Assembly: GCA_017694655.1 (NCBI GenBank)
Contig: JADIMQ010000100.1
Span: forward strand, 1-46,423
Length of the DNA: 46,423 nt
Reading direction: 5' to 3'
DNA from: Candidatus Cryptobacteroides merdigallinarum
Lineage (GTDB): Bacteria > Bacteroidota > Bacteroidia > Bacteroidales > UBA932
Under the pieces are notes generated by a model. The model was given only the letters and a program-made list of their open reading frames with translations. It made no database searches and was not told the origin of the DNA. Made by a program: the position numbers and the translations under genes. Of the stretch, positions 8,642 to 16,827 are shown one piece after another (positions within the stretch are counted from its first letter, which is position 1; the number at the start of each line of letters is the position of its first letter).

Positions 8642-11600
8642 TTAAAAAGATATGTTCAAAGAAAAACTGAATGTCCTGGCAAAAGGATAGTCGAGCCCCC
8701 TCTCCCTCCTTATGGAGGAAAGGTAGAAAATGTCGTTGGCAACCAGGGAGAGGCGGCACATCGAGATATGGGCCTTCTTCAGGAGTGCGGTCTTGAAGTC
8801 ATAGCTCAAGGTGACGGAACTGAACTGCAGGGTGTTGTCCTTCTGCACGAAACGGGAAGTGGCCCCGGTCGTTATGTTCCTGTCCCTGATATCCTTCATG
8901 GTGGTGACATCCCCGGGCTTCTGCCATCTGTCGAGAAGCACCCTCCTGTCCACGTTTTCCGACGCCAGGTCCACATTCTCCACGTAGTCCACAAGGGTGC
9001 TGTTGTACGCATCCCCTCCGAACCTGTACATGAAGGATGTGAAGAGGGACCACTGCCTGTACGAGGCCGTGAAGCCGAAGGAACCCTGACCCTTCGGGGC
9101 CGTATCACCGATTACGGTCCAGTCTTCGGCAGACCATTCGTCCGTAACTTCCCCGTTCGGCTTCAGGTATATTTCCTTCCCGTTCGACGGGCTTATGCCC
9201 AGGGACTTCATTCCTGCGATGGCAGTCATGGAAGCCCCCTCATAATACTTCAGGTAAGGCTTGGAATATGCCTTGTCCGATGTCGAGCCCGGGTCGAAGT
9301 CGCTGAAAATCTCCTCCACCCTCTTGTTGTATGCCTCCATGGCCTCGGATATCTCCTCGACGGTGTTCCTGTTCCTCGCGAAATTGCCGAAGACGTTGAC
9401 ATACCAGTCCTTGTCCTGGTAGACCCTCACCCTTACATCGATCTCCGTACCCACGTTCCTTACGACACCCATGTTCTCTTTATATGAAGAGAAGCCGGTG
9501 GAGGAAGGCAGTGCGAAGTCCGTGATAAGGTCCACCGTCCTCTGGTTGTACATGGAAGCCTTTATGTAGACCCTGTCCTCCCACAGGCCCAGTTCGGCCC
9601 CGTAGTCCAGCTGGTAGGTCTTCTCCCATTTAAGGTCCGGGTTCCCCATCTGGGAAAGGAAGACCCCGTATCCGGTAGGGAACCAGGAGCCTGTCTCGAG
9701 CTGGTAGAGGTTCCTGGCCGCATATTGCGAGAAGTTGGTCTTCCCGGTAAGCCCGTACGAGCCCCTTATCTTCAGGGTAGAGACCACGTCCTGCCTCTTC
9801 ATGAAGCCGCAGTTATGCAGGTTCACACCGGCCCCTGCCGCCCAGAACATGGACCAGCGCCTGTCGGAACCGAATTCTGACGAGCCGTCGAGACGTCCGG
9901 TAAGGTCGGCGAAAACCATGTTCCTCCACATGTAGTTTCCCGTGAGCAGGAAGCCGGCAAGGTGGGTCTTGCTGTCGTTCACCGTCGGCTTGTCCACTAT
10001 CTCGGCAGCGTAGTTGGAGGAGGTGAGGTCACCTCCCGGGAATCCGCGGTAATCGGCATATTCCATGCTGCTGCCTGTCATGCGCACATTCGTGGACAGG
10101 TTCAGGTTTATGTTGTGGCTCTTCAGTGTCCTGTTGTACATGAGCTGCAGGGTACCGTCAATTATGTGGGAATCGCCGGACGAGGTGCTCTTGTCCCCGT
10201 TCATGGCGAGGTTCCCGTTCCCGTAGGAGGCCGACGACGGGTCCTTGAACAGGTCCGAAGTCTCCCTTCGGATTGTTGCCGACATCTGCAGCCTCATCCT
10301 CAGGTGGTTGGTGATGTCCCAGTTGAAGAGGAGATTGTCCACAATCTCATTGTACCGTGACACGTCGTAGCTCCGGTAATGGGTCATCTCATAGAGAGGG
10401 TTCACGAGGGAACCGGAATATCCCCCGAAACTCTCGAGCCTCCGCAGGAAATTTCCGTCAGCGTCATATACCCGCAGGTAAGGCTGGAGGTGGGAGTAGT
10501 CGCTGAACGAGTTGAAAGGCACGTCGGAACTGCTGCCGAAGGTAAAGGTGACCTTGTTCTTTATCTGGAAACGTCCCACCCTGTAGTCCACATAGAACCC
10601 GGCCCCTGTCACGGAACGCATGGACTCCTTCATGACCCCGTTGGTCCTGGAATAGTTGAGCTCCACTCCCCAGCGCACATCATTCTCACCTCCGTCGATA
10701 TAGACCGAATGCCTGTGGTTGAAGGCTGTCCGCAGGCCAAGCGCCAGCCAGTAGGTGTCGACCCCGTTCAGGACATTGTTCAGCCTTGCGTAATAGCTGT
10801 TCGTATAGGGGTCCACCCAGGGCGTACTGCTGTCGTACAGTCCGGCAAGCCTCTCCGTCTCAAGCTTCTCGGAGGCGTTCATGAGATTGTAGGAAGTGAG
10901 GTCAGGGACCTCCACCGAGAGGTTAGTGTTGTACTGCAGCCGCAGCTTGCCGGCCTCCGGAGCCCGGAGCTCGACCACGATGACACCATTGGCAGCCCTG
11001 GAGCCGTACAGTGCCGTAGCTGCCGCGTCCTTCAGGATATTCACGCTGTGTATCCTTGTAGGGTCGAGGTCGTAGATTTTCTCCACATCCACCTCGAAAC
11101 CGTCGAGTATGAAGATAGGCATGTTGGCGCTTCCCGTAAGGGATTCCCTGGAGATGTCGGAGGCGTCGAGCATGTCGGAAGAGACGCTCGTCATACCCCT
11201 GAGCGTCACCTGGGGCATCGAGTTCGGGTTTGACCCGGAGCCTATGTTCTCCATTATCCTGAAGGAGGGGTCGAAGGTCTGTATGGCGGAAATCAGGTTG
11301 TTCGGGTTGGCCTTTATTATTTCATCTTTCTTGATTTTGGTGGTATTCCCGGAAAAGCCCTCCTTCCTTATAGGGGCGAAGCCGGTGACAATTACGTCGT
11401 CGAGGCTCTCCTTCGCCTCCACCATGGTGACATCCATCTTGACGTGGTCGCGGACCTCTATCCTCCTGGTCTCGTACCCGAGGAAGGAGAAGACCATTGT
11501 CCCTCCACCCTCCGGCCGCCTGATGGAGTAATATCCGTTCTCATCGGTTATTTCCCCGTAGTCGTACCCTTCGAAATACACGCTCACGCCGCAGACCGGT

Positions 11601-11761
11601 TCCTTCGTTACCCTGTCCGTCACAATCCCGGCCACAAAATCCCGGGAAGACCTCGTGTCCTGGGCGGATGCAGGCATGCAGCATGCCAGGAGGACGGCCG
11701 CTGCCGCAATCCCGAGCAGTGCCCCGGACAGGGGTGGTGGAAATGTTTTCGTTGCCTTCAT
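8642..11761 (-). CDS. SusC/RagA family TonB-dependent transporter (left locus)
   Basis: A 1039-residue outer-membrane TonB-dependent channel. After the signal peptide (ending near PASAQ) comes a CarboxypepD_reg-like domain (about 46-110; GYDYGEITDENGYYSI). The plug follows (about 120-270), containing the TLRGM and ILDGFEVD elements and AATALYGSRAANGVIVVE, and then a 22-strand-type barrel ending in an aromatic beta-signal (FSFSLNISF). Energy would come from TonB/ExbB/ExbD, not encoded here. The gene starts one base after the stop of a MutS-like ATPase gene and is followed by its SusD, so it must share a transcript with the ATPases and very probably with the ABC genes. No enzyme that would reveal the substrate is nearby. 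Confidence 0.93.
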   Translation of the reverse strand: MKATKTFPPPLSGALLGIAAAAVLLACCMPASAQDTRSSRDFVAGIVTDRVTKEPVCGVSVYFEGYDYGEITDENGYYSIRRPEGGGTMVFSFLGYETRRIEVRDHVKMDVTMVEAKESLDDVIVTGFAPIRKEGFSGNTTKIKKDEIIKANPNNLISAIQTFDPSFRIMENIGSGSNPNSMPQVTLRGMTSVSSDMLDASDISRESLTGSANMPIFILDGFEVDVEKIYDLDPTRIHSVNILKDAAATALYGSRAANGVIVVELRAPEAGKLRLQYNTNLSVEVPDLTSYNLMNASEKLETERLAGLYDSSTPWVDPYTNSYYARLNNVLNGVDTYWLALGLRTAFNHRHSVYIDGGENDVRWGVELNYSRTNGVMKESMRSVTGAGFYVDYRVGRFQIKNKVTFTFGSSSDVPFNSFSDYSHLQPYLRVYDADGNFLRRLESFGGYSGSLVNPLYEMTHYRSYDVSRYNEIVDNLLFNWDITNHLRMRLQMSATIRRETSDLFKDPSSASYGNGNLAMNGDKSTSSGDSHIIDGTLQLMYNRTLKSHNINLNLSTNVRMTGSSMEYADYRGFPGGDLTSSNYAAEIVDKPTVNDSKTHLAGFLLTGNYMWRNMVFADLTGRLDGSSEFGSDRRWSMFWAAGAGVNLHNCGFMKRQDVVSTLKIRGSYGLTGKTNFSQYAARNLYQLETGSWFPTGYGVFLSQMGNPDLKWEKTYQLDYGAELGLWEDRVYIKASMYNQRTVDLITDFALPSSTGFSSYKENMGVVRNVGTEIDVRVRVYQDKDWYVNVFGNFARNRNTVEEISEAMEAYNKRVEEIFSDFDPGSTSDKAYSKPYLKYYEGASMTAIAGMKSLGISPSNGKEIYLKPNGEVTDEWSAEDWTVIGDTAPKGQGSFGFTASYRQWSLFTSFMYRFGGDAYNSTLVDYVENVDLASENVDRRVLLDRWQKPGDVTTMKDIRDRNITTGATSRFVQKDNTLQFSSVTLSYDFKTALLKKAHISMCRLSLVANDIFYLSSIRRERGLDYPFARTFSFSLNISF

Positions 11762-11762
11762 G

Positions 11763-13085
11763 TCAGTTCAATATGTCTAAAATCTCTTCGTTCCTGATTA
11801 TAAGCATCCCGTGGCGGTCTTCCGTTATCCCTTCCTGCAGCCTGTAGGTATAGACAGGGGTGTTCCCTTCCATCCTGGTAGGGAGATAGAGGAAGCGTAT
11901 ATTGCCGCAGCGGCTGCGGAGTGTCTCCCCTGCCTCGATGATGTGGGTGGATATGATGAAGATGCTCTGCCGGATGCCGGAAAAAGCTTCTGTCACGGCA
12001 ACGGTCGCGTCATAGGCATCCCTGACGTTGGTCCCCCTGAAGAGCTCGTCGAAAATTACGACCATGTTCCTGTACGTCCCCAGGCTCAATGCCACCTTCT
12101 TCAGACGCTTCACCTCCGCGTAGAAATGGCTGTAGCCCCTGTTCAGGTTGTCCGGAAGGTTTATGGTCGTGTACATCCCGTCCCTTACCGAGAAGCGCAT
12201 CGAGGCCGCCGGGACAGGGAAGCCCACATGGGCCAGGAAGACGGCGATGCCGAAAGCCTTCATGAAGGTGGACTTCCCGGCCATGTTGGCCCCGGTGAGG
12301 AAGATGACATTGCAGTCCTCCCCGACAGTCATGTCATTGGCCACAGGTGAGGAAAGGGCCGGATGCCTCAAGCCCCTTATATCCATCACGTTCTCCCCGG
12401 GAGGAAGGGCCTCGGCCTTTACGAACCCCCTTTCCGAGGCCACCTTCGCGGCAGACATGTACACGTCGAGCCTGTATATGAAATCCAGGACGGACTCCAC
12501 TTCGGCTACATTCGTGTACCTGAAGAAGTTATCCAGGGAAGCGGTATCCTGCACCTCGGCAGTCAGCTTCTTCACATCTCCTTCCATGACGCGGGCAAAT
12601 CCCGGGGACCCGAGTATCTCCAGCACCGGTGCGGCGGACGCCATCACTGCCGGGGGCATATTCCCGGCCAGGGTGTCCAGGAAAAGACGCAAAGCCCGTA
12701 AGATGGTGACAAGGGCCGTTATGCCGCCCTGGATCTGCCGGTATTCCGTGTCGGTCTTGAGGAAACGCCGTACCTTCTGGTACATGAGGTCCTGTTCCCC
12801 GGAGACCCTGGTCCGGACGTCCCGGTCGGAGAGATAGAACTCCGCGGCATCGAACCAGGAGGCCTTGAACGGGAAGTCCGGACCGGCCTCGCGGAAGAAG
12901 CCGATGACCTCGCTGCGGGAACGGATCTTCTCCACGTCGTCGAGGGGGTTGGTGAACATTTCCTCCAGTATCCTCGCCCCGCCGCGCGTATGGACGGAAT
13001 TGTATATGCCGAATACGGACACATCCCTGTTGCGCGAGAATATGCCGAGATCGTCAAGTGTCTGCTTGTCAATTATAAAACTCAT
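11763..13085 (-). CDS. Short MutS-like ATPase, copy B
   Basis: A 440-residue protein with the MutS core (domain III lever/clamp, roughly residues 30-240; RILEEMFTNPL near 38-48) joined to the MutS ABC-type ATPase. Walker A is TGANMAGKST at 264-273, Walker B VVIFDELF at 342-349, the dimer loop is RGTNVRDA, and the His switch region STHIIEAGE follows. It is about half the length of MutS and has no N-terminal mismatch-binding domain, so the Phe-x-Glu wedge is absent. It also lacks a MutS2 Smr nuclease domain. A role in ordinary mismatch repair is therefore unlikely. It is a close paralogue of the gene 23 bases upstream and ends one base before SusC. Its role in this operon is unknown; ATP-driven clamp dimerisation is the family behaviour. 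Confidence 0.85.
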   Translation of the reverse strand: MSFIIDKQTLDDLGIFSRNRDVSVFGIYNSVHTRGGARILEEMFTNPLDDVEKIRSRSEVIGFFREAGPDFPFKASWFDAAEFYLSDRDVRTRVSGEQDLMYQKVRRFLKTDTEYRQIQGGITALVTILRALRLFLDTLAGNMPPAVMASAAPVLEILGSPGFARVMEGDVKKLTAEVQDTASLDNFFRYTNVAEVESVLDFIYRLDVYMSAAKVASERGFVKAEALPPGENVMDIRGLRHPALSSPVANDMTVGEDCNVIFLTGANMAGKSTFMKAFGIAVFLAHVGFPVPAASMRFSVRDGMYTTINLPDNLNRGYSHFYAEVKRLKKVALSLGTYRNMVVIFDELFRGTNVRDAYDATVAVTEAFSGIRQSIFIISTHIIEAGETLRSRCGNIRFLYLPTRMEGNTPVYTYRLQEGITEDRHGMLIIRNEEILDILN

Positions 13086-13108
13086 GGCTTGTCACTCCTC
13101 CTTTACAG

Positions 13109-14476
13109 TCAGCGGGGCTCCTGCTCCCCGGGCTCCGCCTCCAGGGATTCTTCCCGGTATCCCCGTATTATGTCGAGAATTTTCTCGTGCCTTATTATCG
13201 TCATCCCGTAGCGGTCGTCGGAAATGCCTTCCTCCAGCCTGTAGGGATAGACCGGCCTGTCCCCGTCGAGGCTTGCAGGGAAATATCTGAAAGTCACGTT
13301 GCCGCAACGTTCCGAAAGCTCCCGTCCCGCCTCCACTATATGCGTGGATATGACGTACAGGCATTCCCGGTGCCTGGCGAACGCCTCCGTAACCGCCAGG
13401 GTCGCATCGTGTGCATCCTTGACATTGGTCCCCTTGAACAGCTCGTCGAAAACGAGCAGGAGCCTCCTGCCCGAACGGACCTGCTCCGCCAGATGCTTCA
13501 CCCTCAGGACTTCCGCATAGAAGTGGCTGTACCCGGAGGCGATGTCATCGGCAACGTTTATGGACGTGAACAGGCCTTCCACCGGTGTGAACTCCATCCT
13601 TGAAGCCGGGACCGGGAAACCCATCTGGGCAAGATACAGGGCGATGGAGACTGTCTTCATGAAAGTGGACTTCCCCGCCATATTGACCCCTGTCAGGAAG
13701 AACACGTTGGAGGAGCTGTCTATGCGGATGTCGTTCGGCACCGCATTCTTCAGGGAAGGATGCCATACCCCGTCAATCTCGAGGAAGCTGTCTTCGCCGG
13801 GATGTATGCCGGCAAGGCAGAAACCCTTCTCTTCCGCCACACCTGCTACCGAGAAAAAGACATCCAGCCGGTAGAGAAGGTCGAGCATCCTGCGCACATG
13901 GGGATAGAGCCTGACCCGTAAAAGCCTGTCCAGCGCTATCGCCTTCCGGAGGGAACGGTGCCCGCCTTCCTTTTCCGCCGACATGAGCCCGGCCACCTTC
14001 CCGCCGAAGATGCCGGACAATGCCCCGGCATCCTCCTTCACGGGGCTGTCCTCCTCCGAGAGCCTCTCCCACAACGGGACGGTGCCGGAGACTATCGCGG
14101 CCAGGGCCGTCATACCGGACTGCATCCTGTCGTACTCCTTGTCCATGACGAACATTCCCCTCACCTTCAGCGCAACCATCTTCAGGGCTGCCGCCAGGAA
14201 ACTGCGGGAAGAACTGGCGCCAAGGTAAAGCTCGGCAGGCTCCGTCAGGGACTCGTCTACCGGAAGGGTGAAACCTTTCCCGGAATAATACCGGAACTCC
14301 CGGCTCCTGGCCCTTATCCCGTCCGCATCCGTAAGCGGATTCCGGAACATTTCCTCCAGGATACGCCGGCCCTGCCTCGTCTTCGTCCTGTCGAATATGT
14401 TAATGACAGAATCCTTCCTGAACCGTCCGAGGAGGTTCAGGTCATCGAGCGTCTGTTTATCTGTAATGAAACCCAT
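13109..14476 (-). CDS. Short MutS-like ATPase, copy A
   Basis: A 455-residue paralogue of the next gene, alike from the first residues (FITDKQTLDDL, RRILEEMFRNPL) to the end. It has the same two-part build: MutS lever region, then ATPase with Walker A TGVNMAGKST (262-271), Walker B LLVFDELF (340-347) and STHIVEAGREL. It too lacks the mismatch-recognition domain. The ATG at 14476 was chosen because it aligns with the start of copy B. It lies two bases beyond the stop of the upstream ABC fusion gene, whereas the longer reading would run far into that gene. The C-terminus has an extra Glu-rich tail (REESLEAEPGEQEPR). Two linked copies suggest a heterodimer, as for eukaryotic MutS homologues; that is inference. 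Confidence 0.85.
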   Translation of the reverse strand: MGFITDKQTLDDLNLLGRFRKDSVINIFDRTKTRQGRRILEEMFRNPLTDADGIRARSREFRYYSGKGFTLPVDESLTEPAELYLGASSSRSFLAAALKMVALKVRGMFVMDKEYDRMQSGMTALAAIVSGTVPLWERLSEEDSPVKEDAGALSGIFGGKVAGLMSAEKEGGHRSLRKAIALDRLLRVRLYPHVRRMLDLLYRLDVFFSVAGVAEEKGFCLAGIHPGEDSFLEIDGVWHPSLKNAVPNDIRIDSSSNVFFLTGVNMAGKSTFMKTVSIALYLAQMGFPVPASRMEFTPVEGLFTSINVADDIASGYSHFYAEVLRVKHLAEQVRSGRRLLLVFDELFKGTNVKDAHDATLAVTEAFARHRECLYVISTHIVEAGRELSERCGNVTFRYFPASLDGDRPVYPYRLEEGISDDRYGMTIIRHEKILDIIRGYREESLEAEPGEQEPR

Positions 14477-14478
14477 TG

Positions 14479-16821
14479 TCAACGGCTTTTTCTCCTTACA
14501 AGCACTATGGCACCGCACAGCACCACGGCAAGAGGCAGCACGATATTGAATATCCACTTGACAGGCCTCCTTGCCCCCCTGCCTATATACTTCAGTTCAT
14601 TGTCAGGCCCGGCATGACGTTCGGCGAAAATCGGGAATTCGCCTTCGCTCAGGTACCTGGACGGCTCCATTATGAGGCAATAGTTGGCTGCATTCACTCC
14701 AGACCTGGACAACAGCAGCTCCCCGTTCGCAATCATGTCGGCGTTCCCGAGCACGACTACGCGCTGCCTCTTCCCGCCTGCGGTCCTTTCCATAGCCACG
14801 GCCACGGGAGCTTTCTCGAGCAGCCTTTCCCCCTTTTCCGGGTTGAATACCGGCACCGCATCCACGGAACCGGAATACTCCAGTTCATTCCATACCCTGG
14901 TGGTGTCCGTGACAAGGGTGTCGGTCGTGGCGAGAGGAGTCACACTGAAGCCTTTCTCCGAGGCCCCATCCGTGAGGATTGCCATGGTCCCGACACCGGC
15001 CACCTCCTTCTTCTGGGCTATGTACGGCCCGAATCCCTTCGATACCCCGACCGCTTCCGGCGAAATGTCGCATCTCGAGAGGTCCGGCGCATATATGCTG
15101 CTCTGCTGTACAATCACCCCGTCCAGGAATTCCAGCCCGAGCATGTCCATCACAGGCGAAAGCCTGTCCCTGTTATAGTACTTCGCTGCCACGAACAGGT
15201 TCCCGCCCCCGGAGACATACTTTTCCAGGGCCTTTATCTCGCTCTCCAGGAACGGCTCTTTCGGGTCGGCTATCATGAGGATGGAAATGTCCTCCGGGAC
15301 ACCTCCTCCGTCAATACTTACCTCACGGACGTCAAAGCCCTGGTTGATAAGGGCGTGCCGGAATGTCTTGCTTTCGGCAAAGGAGAAATAGCCCTTGTCC
15401 CCTATGTTGGATATGCTTCTTTCCCCGTGCCCCGCAAGGACCCCGACCACGGGGACGTCGGTGACAAGGCGCTTCATCGCCGCCGTTATCTCCGGCTCGC
15501 CCGGATGCTTGTTCTGGTCATCGTACAGGCGGAGCTTGGACATGCTCCCGTCCGCCCGTTCTATCGTCCTCACGAAAGCATAGTCCTCATCCTCCAGCCC
15601 CACCTTGGCGGCTATCGGGGCTATCTCCTCCGGCGTGAGGAACCTCTTCAGGCTGACCCTCTCGATATCGGCCATCTTCTCTGCCTTTCCCTTCTCGTCC
15701 AGTCCCTTGAACTTCTTGTTCTTGTCCAGGGGATAGCTTTCGGAAGCATGCCAGTAATAGACATACTTCATCTTTATTTCCGGCTTGAACCGGGTGTACC
15801 ATGCGAAACGGTCCACATCACGCGTGTAGTTGCGCGGGAGCCCGTAATAGTGGTCCGGGCCGAGCAGGTTCACATACGTGGTTATGGTGAGCGGGCCGTC
15901 CAGCTTCTCCATTACCGCCTGGCTCTCCTCCGTCAGGGTGCAGTCCTTCATCCTCGTTGTGTCCGCATAGACCTTGAACACGGGCATCGAGCTTATGAAG
16001 CCTACCGCGCACAGGGCAACAGTCGAGACTACCCACGGCACGGCGTTCCCCAACCTGCCGCGGTCCCTTGCCGCGGACTTGAGGCGGATTACCGTCAGGG
16101 TAAGGAAGTATATGGTGACGGCAAGGAAGTATATCAGGTCCTCTGAACATATCATGCCCATTATGAACGTGTCAGCCCTTCCTGCCACGGCTATCCAGTA
16201 AGTAATCTCCCTTATGACCGGGATACCCTGCCCCACTGAAGGCATATAGTTGATCCCGAACAGGATGGCTATCGTACCTACGGCGGCTATTATCTGGTAT
16301 CTCGTGACAGAGGACATGAATATCCCTATCGCGGAATATGCAAGGAAGAGCAGATAAAGCCCGAGGAATCCGGAAAGTACCGGACCTATGTCTATAGCCT
16401 TGACTGTCACCGAACACAGGATGATGAATATTATGAGGCAGGACATCATGGCAAGGCCGCATACTGCCATGGCAAGGAACTTCCCGTACACCACCTGGTA
16501 TTCCGACACAGGGGAGGAAAGCAGCAGCTTGTCTGTCCCGGAGGCTTTCTCCCGGCTTATTATCCCCATGGTGAGGAGCGGGACATAAAGGAAAAGCCAT
16601 CCCTGGACCGACGGATAGATGCCGCTCCACGCATCCATGAATATCTGGCTGGTCACTGCTCCCAGCCCGAACCCGAGGGACCTGTAGCGCAGCAGCATGC
16701 TTATCACTTCGGAGAAGGCAACCCCTGACTGGACGTAGAATATGGCGATGAGAATCCAGGCTATCGGGGAATAGAACAGCTGCCTGAGCTCGTTTTTCGC
16801 TATGTTGAATATAGTCTTCAT
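14479..16821 (-). CDS. GldF-GldG-type ABC permease/auxiliary fusion, copy 2
   Basis: A 780-residue inner-membrane protein combining two parts that are separate in gliding bacteria. Residues 1-285 form an ABC-2-type permease with about six or seven transmembrane segments, including the conserved FLAYSAIGIFMSSVTRYQ (about 159-176). Residues about 285-740 resemble the GldG-like ABC auxiliary domain on the periplasmic side (MEKLDGPLTITTYV, VVGVLAGHGERSI near 435-450, and a Rossmann-like ILMIADPKEP). A final transmembrane helix (about 755-775) ends in RRKSR. It starts six bases after its paralogue and is followed two bases later by the MutS-like pair. With the ATPase at 19148-20089 it should form an ABC complex; export or force transfer across the envelope are both possible. 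Confidence 0.85.
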   Translation of the reverse strand: MKTIFNIAKNELRQLFYSPIAWILIAIFYVQSGVAFSEVISMLLRYRSLGFGLGAVTSQIFMDAWSGIYPSVQGWLFLYVPLLTMGIISREKASGTDKLLLSSPVSEYQVVYGKFLAMAVCGLAMMSCLIIFIILCSVTVKAIDIGPVLSGFLGLYLLFLAYSAIGIFMSSVTRYQIIAAVGTIAILFGINYMPSVGQGIPVIREITYWIAVAGRADTFIMGMICSEDLIYFLAVTIYFLTLTVIRLKSAARDRGRLGNAVPWVVSTVALCAVGFISSMPVFKVYADTTRMKDCTLTEESQAVMEKLDGPLTITTYVNLLGPDHYYGLPRNYTRDVDRFAWYTRFKPEIKMKYVYYWHASESYPLDKNKKFKGLDEKGKAEKMADIERVSLKRFLTPEEIAPIAAKVGLEDEDYAFVRTIERADGSMSKLRLYDDQNKHPGEPEITAAMKRLVTDVPVVGVLAGHGERSISNIGDKGYFSFAESKTFRHALINQGFDVREVSIDGGGVPEDISILMIADPKEPFLESEIKALEKYVSGGGNLFVAAKYYNRDRLSPVMDMLGLEFLDGVIVQQSSIYAPDLSRCDISPEAVGVSKGFGPYIAQKKEVAGVGTMAILTDGASEKGFSVTPLATTDTLVTDTTRVWNELEYSGSVDAVPVFNPEKGERLLEKAPVAVAMERTAGGKRQRVVVLGNADMIANGELLLSRSGVNAANYCLIMEPSRYLSEGEFPIFAERHAGPDNELKYIGRGARRPVKWIFNIVLPLAVVLCGAIVLVRRKSR

Positions 16822-16827
16822 TTCTTC

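Noticed and set aside
11763..14476. Calling the two MutS-like genes mutS mismatch repair genes
   Set aside because: The mismatch-binding domain is missing and the length is about half; context is an envelope operon.
14476..16146. Long plus-strand open frame opposite the GldFG fusion gene; similar ones at 4472-5509, 8162-9487, 18962-20125 and 24182-25288
   Set aside because: They lie wholly antisense to genes with strong family motifs. They have no signal, motif or plausible start, and are explained by the GC-rich third positions of the real genes.
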